64,000 nt of DNA from Tricholomella constricta (GCA_013368375.1 JAACJP010000007.1:434001-498000); one strand, 5' to 3'; positions 1 through 13,632 are shown, counted from the first letter of the stretch. Made by a program: numbers and translations. The notes: generated by a model not told the origin, from the letters alone.

Positions 1-3000
1 GGACGAACTGAGTTTGTTGGCTTTCCTCGAGTTGTCGACAAACTCGCGGGGCGTGAGACCAGTGTCACGGGCGTTGGAGAACATAGCAGCAGCCTCGTCG
101 AGGGCACCACCGAATCGGCTACCGATGGTGAGGAGACCGGAAGCCAGCGACGAGATCAAGTCCTTGCCGGCACGGGATGCGACAATAGTGTTCATCGCAC
201 TGGATGTTACAAAGATATTTCATGAGCACAAATAGTCTTCAGGAGTAGCGTTGATAAGTACGCACCCAGAGACAGCGGGACCGTGGTCTGCAGTGAGCAT
301 GAGCACCATCTCGATGAACTTGGTAGCCCACGGTGGCAGGCCTAGTTAACCTCAGCATCTGAAATGGTGGAACGAGGAGGGGAGGCACATACGTCGCTTA
401 AACCAGAGAAGGGAGACGACACCACCGAGACCGATGTCCTCTTTGAAGACGTCAGAGATGCGCATGCCGGCGTACAGGAGCTCCTGGCCACGCTCGTCGG
501 AGATGGTGGAGATGAATGCAGCAGGCTTGCGGATGAGGCCGAGTTCCTACACAACACGCAACGCGAAATCAGTTTCCGATCCAATGTTCATTAGAGTATG
601 CTGTCTGCTGACCTGCGCCCATTTGTAGTCCATGGGGATGACAGGAGGATCGCGCTCGGGCTTGGGGACGACGACGCCGCGCTTGACGAGTGTCTGATAC
701 GTCTCTTTCAGGACGTCGGGGAGCTCCTCAAAGGTATCGGGGACGATGAACCCAGCCTCCCTCATCGCATTGTTCTTCGCATCGGCAGTCTCTAGCTCGC
801 TGTTGGCCATGCTTCCCGCATGACCAAACTGCACCTCGGTCGCGAACATCTTGGCGCACGTACCGATGGCCCAGGCGACGATGGGCTTCTTGATGATGCC
901 CCGCTTGACGGCATCGATGACGCGGTACTCCTCGATGCCACCGACCTCGCCGAGTAGCACGAGCATCTTGCACTCGGGGTCGGCCTCATAGCGCAGAAGA
1001 TGGTCAATGAAAGTCGAGCCGGGGTAGCGATCACCGCCGATGGCGATACCCTCGTAGGTGCCATTGGTCACGAGCGAGAGAATGTTGTTGAGCTCGTTGG
1101 ACATACCGCCGGACTTCGAAACGTAGCCGACGGAGCCGGCGCGGTAGAGCTTAGATGCAATGATATTGTCCATCATTCTAAAAGATTTGATTAGTGAGGA
1201 AACGATGAAAGTCAGCGGGGCTCAACGTACCCTCCAGAGTTTCCGATCCTGAAGCAGCCAGGCTTGATACCGCCGACAGTGGCGGGACCGATGATCAGGA
1301 CACCCTTCTCCTTCGCCTTCCACAGGATCTCACGGGCATGCCTCTCAGGGACACCTTCCGCAATGAGGGCAAGGCATTTGATCTGGGGGAACTCCAAGCA
1401 CTCGAGGGTGCTGGCATACACACTACGAGAGCTGGCGAAGTTGACGACGACGTCAACGTCGGGGTGCTTGCTGACGGCCTCGTTGACGCTGGTGTAGACG
1501 GGGAGGAGCGTCTCCTTGGTGCCCCAGTAGAACTTCTGGATGTGGTGTCCACCGAAGGGGTAGATCATGGCGGCGACGCTGGGCGCCTCGCGGCCGCAGG
1601 AGTAGTCGAAGTCGAGCATGCCCTGGATGGCACGGGGCTGAAGGCCGTAGACGAAGGAACGGGTGGTCTCGTCGAAGGGCCGGTAGGCAGGGCGCGAGGA
1701 GGGCCCGTGGGTATCGAAGCGGATGATCTGGTCGTTGGGCTGAGTGCGTTCACCGTCCTTGTGTATGCTGCCGATGCCGCCCTCGTTGGAGATCTCGACT
1801 TCCTCTACCTGTGCGGGGGGAGTTCCGACCTGGACACTCTTGGTGCCAAGCGCCACAGAGGATGCAGTCTTCTTGACCTCCACACCGAGCGCGAGAGGGA
1901 CGATCTCGGTGATGTGGGTATCGGGGCCGAAGACGCGAATGGGAACACCGAGGCTTTCGCCGAGGAGGCGCATGGCCTTGAGACCCTCCTGGTAGTTGGG
2001 GCCACCGCGGCGGACGAAGATCTTGACTTGGTGGGCAATGAGCTGGCTCTTGAACTCCTTGAGGGCGCGGATGATACCCTTGAAGGTAGCGGCGACGTTG
2101 GTGAAGTTGGCGATACCACCGCCGATGATGAGGATCTTGCCCTTGGGGTTGGGGCGGCCACGGGTGACGAGGTCGACGATGGTCTTGGCGTATTCGTAGG
2201 TCTGTCCCTCAGTGGGGGCGCCACTGTACTCGCCGTAATTTGCGAGCTCATCGGCGAAGCCGTGGGCCGCGATGGCATCAGAGTAGACGACAGAGGCACC
2301 ACCACCAGCAACCATGGTCCAGACACGACCCTCGGGGTTCAGGACAGTGAGCTTGAGCGAGGCACCAGTAGAGGCGTCGAGCTTCTGAATGTACGCCTCC
2401 TCTTTGGTGAGGTCACGACCGAAGGGAGCAGGCCAGACCTGTAATACATCAATGCGAGGTCCTCTGGATAAACGACCAGACGCTTACCATGGGGGGACCA
2501 CGATCAGCGGAGACCTTGCCCTTACCGGCAACCTGTTGTGTCGTCTCGTTTCTCTCGTAGACGCTTAGATCGCGCGCGATGGCCCACTTGGGACCGCAGA
2601 TGCTCTCAGCAGTCTGATCGAGCTTGGCGGCCATATCCAGGTAGCAAACTTGGGGCTCACCGCCATTGACTCCATCGAGGACGACGAGGGGGTTGATCTC
2701 GAGGTACGCAAAATGGAGATCAAAGTAGACACTGTAAAGGCGGATGAGGAAGTCGACGAGGGTATCCTTCTTCTCTGCGGGGACGTGTGTGAGGAGGGTT
2801 TTGGCGATCGTTTCGCGCGAGGGGAAGGGCTGGTTGACGGGGAGATTGAGCACGAGGGCCTTGGCGTCAACATCACCGATGTCGACACCACCTTCGTGGG
2901 TGAAGAGAATCGCGTCGCCTTCACGGGCGGAGGTGATGCAGACGTAGTATTCGGTGTTCGAAGGGTGGGGCAGGAAGGGCTCGACGATGAAGTTGTTGAG

Positions 3001-3704
3001 CGTGCCTGTGATCGATTCAACCTGGGAGAAATGTCAAATTAATGTGATATGAATGTTGAATCAAGCACTGTGAAGATCCAGCTTCGAACGCGTTGTGCGC
3101 ATGTTGGGGACGAAGACCCTGACCATTCGGTCACGTGCGCACAAGAAACGCGTCTGCATGTGGGGAACGCGAGGCTCCTGCGTGTTGCAGATGCGATGGA
3201 TTCGATAGAAGATGTCTCGATAAGATGAGCCGATAGACTCTTCATCGATATCGACAGCGCAGTAAAGAAATAGGAAGGGATGGTCGAGAAAATTGACAAA
3301 AATAACGAAGACACCCACCTTCTGGGGTTTGCCCGCCCTCTCGGCAATCCATGGCCTCGCCTCGTCCCAAGTCTTGTTCAAGGCGAGCAGTCCAGCCTTG
3401 CCGCGACGCTTGATGAGCTGATCGGGCTTAGCAACGAGCTTGGTGGTGAAGACCCAGCTGGGGAGCTTGGTGTCAGGGGTGATGGTGTTAGTTTCGGGAT
3501 CCCATGAGACCTGGGCGACCTTAGGCGCAGGGAAGGAGAACTTCGTCTTGACGGTTGCATGAGGCGCAACGGGCGGCGCGCGCTCAAGCCAGTAAGCCAA
3601 GAGGAGTTTGGCGTCGTATTCGCGAATAGCTAGATAATCAAAATATTGTTGGTCACCGTTGAACGCGACGAGCAGGACGTGTTGGACAAACCTTTGGACG
3701 ACAT
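1..3704 (-). CDS. ACL1: ATP-citrate lyase, single fused polypeptide (3' end beyond window)
   Basis: ATP-citrate lyase cleaves cytosolic citrate with ATP and CoA to acetyl-CoA and oxaloacetate, supplying acetyl-CoA for lipid synthesis and histone acetylation. Exons on the minus strand are 3692-3704, 3319-3629, 2488-3021, 1231-2438, 613-1177, 393-546, 266-341 and 1-199; phases close exactly and give 1020 residues before the left edge, with roughly 100 more expected. The start is a 13-nt first exon encoding MSSK, followed by [16 protein letters not shown]. In order come an ATP-grasp/CoA-ligase-like N-terminus ([20 protein letters not shown]), the citrate-binding part ([16 protein letters not shown]) and the CoA-ligase part with catalytic His near residue 808 in [11 protein letters not shown]. 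The citrate-synthase-like C-terminus begins with ELGLIRKP and [10 protein letters not shown]. The HN of the human motif GAHNTI reads MN here. One intron (3022-3318, 297 bp) is much longer than the rest. Identification is firm. Confidence 0.97.
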
Positions 3705-5722
3705 TATTAGGGAGAGAGGAGGGGGAAATGTAAGAGGAAAGCTCGCAAGGAACGCGGGTTATAGGGCAAATTTCGATATCACTCCCCAAAGTTCACACGC
3801 GATTATTTCCTTCTCGTACCACCGTCGATCTTATCATGATCCCACTTTCTCGGTGATCCAGTATCAAAAGTCGCCTCAAACGAGCGCGTTTTTCTTGAGA
3901 AAAAAAAGGGTTCTTCTCGACTACTCCTCGACACTCTTCTCGTTCAAGTGTGCATGAAAAAATACTCGAATCGACTCGCAAAATTAATGAACACCATACG
4001 CTGTGGAGGCTATCCAGGATAGCCATCTATCATAACAGATTCATACCACGACGCGGGTCCGTAGCACCTCTGTTGTACTTGTATCTTTTTTGGGCGATTG
4101 GTCTTGCTATGTTTTCGGACTCGGGGGAATCGACGATGGACACCTCAGGCTGTTGGCAAAATTTTGCCGATCAAACACGCTCTCTGAACGAACTTGTCCT
4201 GAACGAGTTAACAACATTTGTATCTTTGTTGCACAGGTTAGCGCTCGGATTGACATCAGCCCGTCATCCTCCGAAGCGCACGGCATACTTCTCTCCGTGC
4301 TATATGTAACCGGACCGAGGAGCACTAACCTCGGTTGTTTCTGTTACTCAGATCGCCAAAATTCACCTTCAGCTCGAATTGTCGTGTTTTCTGTCGCGTA
4401 CATCGTCCTCGCAACGGCAAGCAACGAGTTTCATGACAATCGACGGGCGGAAGTACGTTGGACTTTTTGACTTTACACCTTTTGGCACTTACAGGTGCTG
4501 TAGAACTGCGTCATTGTAATGCCCCCCTTTACTCCGACCCTGTGGTCCTCCGCACCGCCCATTGCCGAGAGAGATGATATCTGTGCGCGGGGCATGTATC
4601 GCTTTTATATCTAGGGAAATCACTGAGCACCTCACACCAGCCTCGCGCGTCTGTTCCTATCGATGTGACACTGGAGAATGAGCTCCACAATGTCAATGGC
4701 ACACCGCGTGTGTGCCTCAGACTGTGTGCGTGCCTTCGTGCAGTCGGCAGTTCCGTTCACCGTTCAGCAACCTGCACGTTTTATGTCAAAGCTTGAGAAC
4801 GTTACCGACAACATGTCCTTTCGCTCCGATCTCCTCCATAAATGAATGTCATAAAAGTTCACGTTCAAAGATGGGAACCCTAGAGCAGAACGTCCCTTCC
4901 TAGTAAGCTCATCGTCACTAAATATATATCCTCTGACGAGAGACAGACTCGTCCTAGCTGAAGGTTGGCACCATCATGTCCCTACCGCCAAGGTCCACGC
5001 AGCATTGGCTCGACAAACAAATAAATTGAGCACTAGAACGCACATGGTAATGTCGTGCGCCCCTTCAGATTCCCAGGGAACACGCCGTGAACATTATCGT
5101 GAGCGACTCGGAATAAGCAAAGACTTTCATGTGCTCGACTCCCGAGGCCAGATAGCGTGGCGACAGGGACGAGGAGGCAGGCGATGTACTCAATCCACCG
5201 GCGCAGCAAGGTTTTATTTTTACCAAGGCATGGAAAAACACGGGCACCAGCTTCTCATTCGCTGCAATTCGTTTGTATCGCCACGGTTTCTTCCGTGGGA
5301 CCCTCGTCTTTTGAGGGACAAGCTGTCAAAGAGTCCAGCAGGCAAGTAAGGATCATGTAATGAATGCCAGGCCTGAGGAAGATGGTGGTGAGGTCGACAC
5401 GGGGGGCGTGTATAAGATCGTCAATGAAAGTTGCGGCAACGTAGGCTCCATACTCCAAGGGACTTATTTTATAGAGCCCTAGGGGGGAAAAAGTGTGTGA
5501 AGAGCGATATGATACAGGAGGTCGGAACGTCTCGTGAAGAGTCACCTCTTGAACTTACAGCAGCAAAGGTCGGCTGGTGGAAGGATGGTGTCGAACAACC
5601 ACCGAGCTGATGCGAGGATATTGAGTTGAGGGCCCCGAGTAAAATCTACGTGTCTCCATCATCCGAGCCACATTCATCCCAGTTGAAGGTTGGAGATACA
5701 CAAAAGTATGGTACCACTCAAT
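3705..5722. other. Intergenic: lyase upstream region and no convincing gene
   Basis: About 2 kb between the lyase start and the F-box gene. The first few hundred bases must hold the lyase promoter, but no clear TATA box or operator stands out. A minus-strand open frame at 5255-5545 (96 codons) and another at 5065-5247 have protein-like stretches, but I recognise no family and see no coherent splice joining them. They could be relics. Confidence 0.4.
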
Positions 5723-7490
5723 TTAAGGCGTCGGCGGAGCGATAACTGGCAGACCTGGCATACCCTCCAGCTCAGCAAACATCGGGGTGAAGATAGATGG
5801 CTCTCTAGTCTCAGCCATCGCTCGGCACTCAGCAAGGAGTTGCCTGAGTTCTGCCACGTGTGACCCGCCTTGCTGCGGCGCAGGAGGTATATCCAACTCC
5901 CACTCATCTTCATCATCACCCTCTTCTTCGCCTTCATCGTCATCCTCACTGGCCTCCTCGTCCTCATCCCCGTCCTCCTCCTCTTCCGCACCCTCCCTCT
6001 CCTCAATTGGCAACGTCCCCAGGAGCGCCCCCGTACAATCCTCCAAGCGTATCCCGGCCCTGGACAACATGTCCCACCACAAATCATACCTCTCAACTCC
6101 CCCATTCTCCTCCGACGGCCCATCCGCCTCATTCAAGTCGCTCAGCATCGCCCGGCTCAGCGCGCGCACGGTCTGCAGTTTCGGAAAGTTCATCCTGTTC
6201 AGCGCAGCAATGTTCAGATCATTCGAGCGCCGGATGATGTGCGAGCGCAGCGGGTCGTCAGCGGCCACCTTCGCCGCGTAGCCCACCCCGAAGGCGTACA
6301 AGAGTCCATGCAATCCGATGGTCGTGATGTTGGTATGTGGCTCCTTGACAAGCGTGCTCATCATGGGTTCGTCCCTCGCCAAGGCGACGGTGAGGCTCCT
6401 GGGCGCCTCCATCTCCGCGCCGGGCGGCTGGAGGCGCCAGTCGGCGTTGAAGCTGAAGGTGGTGAGCTCCGGACAAAGCTCTAGGATGTCGGGAACCTCT
6501 AAGGGGGGTATGCAATTAAGATCGAGGAACGTTAGCTTGGATCCATGGGGGGTGAGGAACCCAACGGCGTCGGGCTGGTCGGTGCGGTGGTTCCGGCAAT
6601 CAAAGGACACACATCTTAGAGATGGCAAGGACCATTCTGTGGCTTCCTCTAGAAACTGTCCAAAGAATCCGCTGAGGGTCAGTTGTTGGAGATACGGAAG
6701 GGAGATCTGAAGGCCTGCGGCTGAGCCCAAAGGAACGCTCTCGGAGTCCTCTAGAGGTTTCGACTCAAAATCAATGTGAGCGCAGATGATGGAGGGTAGG
6801 GAATCAAGGGCCCATATCACTTTCGGCAGTAGTTCGCAGGACACGTTCCAATGGACCGTTCGGAGCGACTTCGGCGCATAAGTAGCCAGTGAGTCCGCCA
6901 CTGGCCCAAAGGCATCGCCCATGGGGACATCTACGATGAAAATCTCGAGGTTTGGACAATGTTTGACGATGGAAATCAGCGCCTGGTCGAGGTTCTTCAT
7001 AGTGGTGCTCCGATTATATCTGCACACGTGGATCCTCCTGGTCCACCATCCCAGTGATGAGGATATGGTGGAGGCGGAGGAAGATAACGATGCAAGGGTG
7101 TCGCATAAAGAGAGGAGATTGCGCGGCTCGTGAAAGAAAAGGCAACGAAATAAGAGTTCTGCACCGATATGATGCCAAGACTTGCAGGTAGATATTATTG
7201 CCTGAGGAGCTTTAATGAGATTCAATTGGAAGGGGTAAAACCCCAGGGACAAATCCACGCATCCCACGGTGGTGGCCAAATATCACAGAAAAACTCACCT
7301 TCTTCGTGGCATAACTATTAAACTGAATGGAATTCATAGCATCCGAGGGGCGTCGCAGCTCCCAGTTCCCACGTAGATTTTTCAGCCACATAGATTCGGA
7401 CATCATGGTGGGCAGCCCATACTGGAATATCACGTCCTCATCGGCTGCTAGGTCGAAGATCTGTGCCCAAATTTCTGTTGGAAGTTCCAT
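5723..7490 (-). CDS. F-box-like protein with acidic C-terminal tract
   Basis: Two exons (7299-7490 and 5723-7201; 97-bp intron, donor GTGAGT) give 556 residues. The N-terminus MELPTEIWAQIFDLA is a typical agaricomycete F-box opening. After the intron, AIISTCKSWHHIGAELLFR matches the second F-box helix, where such proteins read VCKxWRxIA. The middle is leucine-rich without a regular repeat I can score, as in the many substrate adaptors of SCF ubiquitin ligases in these fungi. Residues about 455-500 form an almost pure Glu/Asp run, followed by a short tail. Basidiomycete genomes carry large families of such genes and the substrate cannot be inferred. The F-box assignment rests on the first 80 residues only. 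Confidence 0.7.
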
Positions 7491-9390
7491 GCAGATGCGG
7501 GTTGTGCAGAGGTGAGGATGATATCCGGATTGACACCTGCTAGGATCCTAGTATTTCCTGTGCGCCGGTAAGCGATGGGCCCAAATAACAAGTAGGCGTA
7601 GAGCAAGTCCACGGTGGCGAGCAAGTTGATGTTCAGAATGTAACGCGATCTGTCACAGCTCATGCAACGTGTTGTAGCACGTGCTGGCATCACGGTGAGC
7701 ACGTGCATATCAATGTCCAACGCGTGCCACCGCCGCGCAGCCGCGGCGCGACGCGGTGCCGCAACCCATTGTACGGAACAATCCCCGTGGAGTTTGGAAG
7801 TTCGCGTGGAGCGAATGTATTGAAAGATATAAATAAACCTAGGAAACCTCCTGGAACAACGACGCGACCCTGGCGTACGCTTGAGAAGAATTAACTACGC
7901 GTCCCCTCGGGTTGGCAGGAGTTCCTTGCTAATGGACATCGCAATGCCAACGTAAAACACATGCTGAGATATCACAATAAATTGGATCGAGGCCTAGGAA
8001 GTGTGGCGCCAATCCATGGATGCCTCGGGCATTATGTTTTCTAAAAGCTAGACCGGTTAAGTAGCAAAAAAAAGATCAACAAGCCCAATGACACGTTTTC
8101 GAAGCCATCGCTAACATGTCTACACGCCAGTTGCCAACGGTCGGCGTGGTCGTTGAACCGTTATACATAGATTGATTCCGAGATCATGCCGTGTGCAGAA
8201 GACATATCGAACTTAGGTCCAGACACAACTATGTGTGTGACGTTAATGAACTAGAAGATCCTGGAAGATCGGATTCACGCTTTGAATGGTTCAGGGATCC
8301 TCATTAGCCTGGGAGGTAAGTACAAGCAACGATTGAAATGCCCAGCGATCGCAAGTTATGGCATTTCATGAACAATAAGGTGAAGGCGTGAATGAAAGCC
8401 TGCAATTGGGATAGTAGACGCAGGTAAGCCGATTTTCACGGTTAGTCGTGGCGGATTCAGAGATATCACTGAACATTGGATCGTTGGAGTTTGTAGCCTA
8501 AGCCGACACCCTGGGTCATCTTCTAATATGTTCCGTTCAATTGTGCGGTGATTACCGCGCAATCGATGCCAAAGAGAATACATCCCATATGATGACGATT
8601 CTGGTTGGTATCAAGGGTAGACAGGGGCCTTTGGTCAAGCGGAGGTCCCTGTCAGACGGTGACAAAAACCTTCTGCTCGTTGCCTGGTGTCGTGCGAGTC
8701 TGCAAACCTCTTTCGGAAGGCACAGTGTTGTTCGCCGAAAAGGCCTGGTAAAAGGCTCCCTTTTATGGACTATCAGAGGTCCGAAAATTGTTTTCGCGCC
8801 GCTTCAAACTCCGATCATTGCAGCTTGATAATTATTTGAAATTTGGAATGAAATGACGAGAAATCCGACGGTCAGGATCGCGATCGCTGAATAACCTAGG
8901 CTGCATAATATTGTAGTGTAATGTCCGAAGGCAGGCGACAAATCAATAGATGTCGCTGAAGACAGCGAAGTTCTGGCCCGTTAGGGTAATTTCGGCTGAT
9001 CTATGATCACGTTGAAGATTATCGCTTACGGACTTTGCAGCGGGTCGATTCTCTTCTCTCGTCTCTGAAAGTCTTGCACTGCAACGCCATCTCAGCATTA
9101 TCCGATCGCCAGGCTTGATAATTTCCCGGAAAAAAAAGGCCCGGAGCGAGGTTTCCTGACGCGAAAAGGGGTGGTCATGACCTGAATCACTGAGGCTTGT
9201 AATTGATATCCGCGCTCATGTCTGTCGAATTCAAACATTTCGTCCCACGCGAACCACGCGAACCTGGAAGAAAGAATTTCATGCGTGTTTCGGGGGAGTA
9301 ATCCGCTATAAGTAACGGACCTCACAGACAAATATTTCCAATAAACTAAGCAAGAGTAAGCCAGTTGACGAAAACGCTAATTTCCAACTC
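7491..9390. other. Intergenic, no gene seen
   Basis: About 1.9 kb upstream of both the F-box gene (minus) and the quinone reductase (plus), so it probably contains both promoters. Open frames here are short, low in complexity or unlike protein. I see no RNA gene or repeat. Confidence 0.5.
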
Positions 9391-10407
9391 ATGTGCTTCC
9401 CCAACAAGCGTCAGAAGGATAACTTCGCGGACAACGCCAACCAAAACAAGAGCACTACAAAAGGGCAGACATCTGCTGCTTCACAGAAACCCCCATCCAC
9501 TCCCCCCACCACCAAAGCACCAGTCCTCCCTCCTGTAACCACTCCACAAACCGAGACTACAATGGCTCCCCCTAAAGTCGCTATCGTCATCTACACCATG
9601 TACGGCCACATCGCCAAGCGTACGTCCAGTCTTTTATTTTCTCGAACTCGTCCTGATGATTCGCTGCAGTCGCCGAGGCCGTCAAGGTTGGCGTTGAGAG
9701 TGCCGGTGGAAAAGCCACCATCTTCCAGTACGTCTGCTCAGCGCTCTATCGTCGTTTATCGCCGCTCATCTTTTGCCTATCCCACAGGGTCCCTGAGACT
9801 CTTCCCCAGGAGGTCCTGACCAAGATGCACGCCCCCGCTAAACCCGAGTACCCTGTTATCACCCTTGACGAGTTCGTCAAGTACGATGCGTTCCTCTTCG
9901 GTATCCCCACCCGATACGGCATGATGTCCGCCCAGTGGAAGGTATGTCCTTGTGGTGATGTCTACCTTACAGCCGTGTGATTGACATGAACCCCCTTAAA
10001 CAGGCCTTCTGGGATTCCACCGGTGGACTTTGGGGATCTGGCGCCCTTTACGGCAAGTACGCCTCCATCTTTACCTCCACCGCCGGCCCTGGTGGAGGAC
10101 AGGAGACCACTGCCCTCAACACCATGTCTGTTCTCACCCATCACGGAATCATCCACGTTCCTCTTGGCTACGCCCACTCTTTCGGCCAGCTCACTGGCCT
10201 CACTGAGGTTCACGGAGGTACGCATTATAATAATTACACTGTACACTCTATCTCATCGTTTTACCTCCGATCATAGGGTCTCCCTGGGGTGCTGGAACCT
10301 TTGCCAACAGCGACGGCTCCCGCCAGCCCACCGCTCTCGAGCTCGAGATTGCCAACATCCACGGCAAGGCCTTCTGGACCAACGTCTCCCGCGTCAACTT
10401 CTCGTAA
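9391..10407 (+). CDS. NAD(P)H:quinone oxidoreductase, WrbA/flavodoxin-like
   Basis: FMN-dependent two-electron reduction of benzoquinones to hydroquinones, a cytosolic activity that in wood-decay fungi detoxifies lignin-derived quinones and can feed extracellular Fenton cycling. Exons 9391-9619, 9670-9727, 9788-9941, 10004-10217 and 10277-10407 give 261 residues. The core begins at residue 58 ([19 protein letters not shown]), where YTMYGHIAK is the FMN phosphate loop. [18 protein letters not shown] and [13 protein letters not shown] are the WrbA signatures around the isoalloxazine ring. The first 57 residues ([12 protein letters not shown], then Ser/Thr/Pro-rich) resemble the extension seen in agaricomycete orthologues, so I chose the upstream Met; an alternative start is 9562. 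All introns are 50-62 bp and phases close. Which quinone it reduces is not visible. Confidence 0.95.
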
Positions 10408-12856
10408 ACGTGCATTATTTTGTTGAACTGTAGATACTGTAGAGTATTACCGCTGTCAGAATATTTACCTTGTTTCCTAACATCTGAGCGTTATAACGAT
10501 AAATTGGGGATACCCAGATACACGCATGGAAACTAATTTGGATCAGAACCATGTATTGAAATGGAAACGATCCAAGACAAAACGATCTAACTACGTCATC
10601 CATCCATTCATCTGCGGAAACATAACTATAAATAGCTTGGCGTCGGATGCGATTGGCCCCTGTTCACGGCGAAACGCAGTCAAACTGAACATGCATCTTT
10701 CCATATATGGCCCGCAATTCCCTATGCTTGTCCCAGCATTGTGTATCTTGCCGTAACCACTCAGCGGAGAGGAAGGAGTGATGGTGGCATAGTTGACGGA
10801 TGATTGATAACCGTTTGAGGTTGACTGCACGACCCGAGACGATATACGTGATGAAAGGTTCGATGGGACAGAGAAGGGTTGGACGCGGTTAAAGGACGTT
10901 TATTATGCGGCAGGAGAACAGCCAGTTCCGAGGCGCAGAGGGCAGATGAAAGGTGTTGGAATATCTAAACTGTTGCTGCAAGGTATATGAGGACTCCAAT
11001 AGGGAGGTATAGCGCCAGAGGCTGGATAGCGAGATCATTTTCGACATCGCGCTGCAGTTAAGTACCTAACGTGGTACAGCGTGAGGATAATTGATTGATC
11101 TGGAGAAGCGCAGGAATCACGGGAACGGGAGCGACCGCATGTCGACTATAAATCAATGTCGCGACTAGATCTCTCTCTGCAGCCGCCAGAGAGGGTACGG
11201 TCGGGCCTCGTTTTCATCGATAGTACTTCGCTGAAGCTCTATGCTTCTGCACCTAGGAAGTGGAGGGCATGGTGGGAAAAGGGTCCAACACAGGTAGGAG
11301 GGGATGGGATTGCCAATGAGAGATATCGAGGTGTTCTAAGGTCGAAGCTGACATCGCAAGCGCGCGGGCCATGTTAAACGGTAGCCAGAGAGGCGCCCTC
11401 AGGACCAGGGTCTTGAGCTACAAGATTGGGATTCGATGAGGGAGGTGCGCTCCGGGCACCGACGATAACAGGTGAGTGCCTAATGCCTTCATCGATTTCA
11501 ACCAGGTACAAAGGAATGGTGCGATCCAACGGTGCATCGACATTCTCCAAAGGAGAGCTTTCATGACGTTTTGCCTTGCATAGTAGCTAGAACTCTGAAT
11601 GGACCTTGTGTCGTTCATGGGTAACGTCGATGGCGCTTTCGCCGCCAGGATACAAGGGCACTAGAACAGATGCGCATGATTGAAGATTGAAGAGATCGCT
11701 TTAAAAGTACATCGCAGGGATAGATATTACCTGCAGAACTTGTGTAGTATATGCATTGGGAAGAGTGCGTCGTGCGCGTCGACAGTGGAATTAGGGTCTT
11801 CGACAAGCACGCCGAATGTGGCAGAAAAGAAACCTAGTTAATCGCGGCGAGTATCTGCACGCCTGTCTGTTCAAATTATAAGGCTATCTCGTCAATGTTG
11901 GGAAAGGTAAGCCAGCCAGATGGCCTCGGTTCGCCAAATTTATGCGCCTGCCAGTGATGGTGGATTTAGAGGCAGGGTTTTTGCAATTCAAGGTTCAAGC
12001 GACAGCTATCCGCCCCATACGCATATCGTCCACCGTCAAAGAGTATAGATCCGCAGAGAATGCATGCCCAAAAGAGTTTTTCTTTGGCCTTCATTCAAGA
12101 CGATGTCAACTGATCCGAGTCTTGGGTGATCGGCAAGCGAAAGAGAATAAGAAACATGCCCAAATGCTGTTTGCAAAAGACTCACGATGAGGAATCAAGA
12201 AACTCCTTTGCCGACAGTAGAAGCGCGAACATTTAAACATCGACATGAGGAAGATACCACAGACATGGACGGATTTTGAGGTAAGCCCGAAGGTTGCGCT
12301 TTGTAAAGCGGTCAACGTCTGCGGAGGCGCGGCTTGTCAACCCTTGAAGATGCACAGCAGGAATGGTTCAAAGCACGCCGCCAGCGTTCGATGTCAGTGC
12401 CAAGTTAGCTGCCAGTGTCGGCTTCTAAGCATCTGGTTTCAGTCATCATGAGCCCTGGCATCCAAGGTCCAGTGACGAGGCTCTGTATCAGCCAGCTTGT
12501 AGTCTGGCCCGTCCACAGCATCTCCAAGCTTTCGTACTATTTGCATCAGCCTGTTCGGGAGGATGGGTTTTCCGACCAGAGATCATTCTTGTTTTGGTAG
12601 ACGTCGAAGTTCGTTGTGTTCCGAGAATCCGAGTCCCAGAGTCATGTACAAGCCGCAAGTGGATTTCAGCGGGGTTCTTGCGCACAAATGTGAGATTTTC
12701 GCAGCTGGTTGGCAATGGAAGTGTGCAAAACTGGATGATGTCGTGACTCGGAGTCGACGTTTGGCTGCAGCGACTCGGCCCGGAGAATTGCACTGCCCTC
12801 GAAAACAGAATAAATCTTTTTGGCCCCAGCTTTTCATTTTGTACCAATTGCAAGAT
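10408..12856. other. Non-coding part of duplicated unit, upstream copy
   Basis: No convincing gene. From about 10.87 to 11.9 kb the sequence is clearly related to 26.57-27.4 kb; for example the block ending in a near-shared GATGAGGGAGGTGCGCTCC at 11.44 kb has its twin at 27.27 kb. From 12.30 kb onward it is related to 31.2 kb and then runs collinear with the DUF6533 locus. It therefore belongs to the repeated unit described in the findings. Confidence 0.55.
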
Positions 12857-13632
12857 TCAGTCATCATAAATATATTTCGCAAAGTCGCAATGGCAATGCG
12901 GAGACATAGTTGTACACATCTGTATAACACAGGGGTACTGATCTAGTTCCAGCTCAAGATAGAAAAAAATATGCATAACAACGCCAGTGGATTTATTCTC
13001 ATAGCTCGATTGAAACGAGCGGGTCCAATTTTGATTCACCTGTTGCGCAACGATTAACGTGATTTTGGAACCTTTAAACCTGAATGTAATTGCATACCTC
13101 ACTGTTGACGTGATCTGCTTTGAAATTCTAATTTGTAGCTCCATTGCGTCCGTCCGTAGTCGTTCGTTCTTAAACACTTGAACTGGTGCTTCTTCGCTCC
13201 CAGCTTTCCTCAACGAGAGATGCAGCCGGTTGATCATTATCGAAGTGAATCTATATCGATGAATCAGAAGCCATGGTGGGAACGGAGGTCAATCTTTGAT
13301 TCATACATCAGATCTGGTCTATGGACAGCTCCGTGAGTTGGGACTGTGTTCTGGAGGAGAGATGAATATGGCTCTTACATGGCATTTATGAATTTCAGTC
13401 CGTTCTGAAAACATATAATAAAGAAAAGTCAGTAGAGAGAAGCCGATTTGATGATGAAGCGCTCACCCGTGCAGACGCTCCAAAAATGAGCCAGATTAAG
13501 GTAGAGGACAAGATCGCCATGAAATATAATATTCCATCGTTCTGAATGACCCTTAGCCAACGTTTCGTAGGATACTGTCGGGCGGCGGTTATGCTCACCG
13601 TCAAGGTCACGACCAGAACAAAAGAATCGAAG
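12857..13632 (-). pseudogene. DUF6533 membrane protein copy A, 3' part, broken by Copia
   Basis: The 3' half of a seven-helix DUF6533-type gene on the minus strand. The exon just left of the Copia insertion encodes GFDSFVLVVTLTVSITAAR and VIQNDGILYFMAILSSTLI. A short exon encodes LKFINA-like sequence, and the last exon (stop at 12857) encodes MINRLHLSLRKAGSEE. All are matched exon by exon in the uninterrupted copy B at 32.19-32.88 kb. The reading frame is cut between codons for VYLSLTL and GFDSF by the element at 13638-21628. Splice sites within this half look intact, so the break is recent. Function of DUF6533 proteins is unknown; they are proposed to resemble receptors. Confidence 0.75.

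Noticed and set aside
1338..2444. Plus-strand open frame of 368 codons opposite ATP-citrate lyase
   Set aside because: Antisense shadow of a GC-rich conserved exon; composition is Gly/Asp/Glu/Val-rich with no domain, and the minus strand encodes an unmistakable enzyme.
5065..5545. Possible two-exon minus-strand gene
   Set aside because: The two open frames do not join through convincing splice sites and match no family I know.
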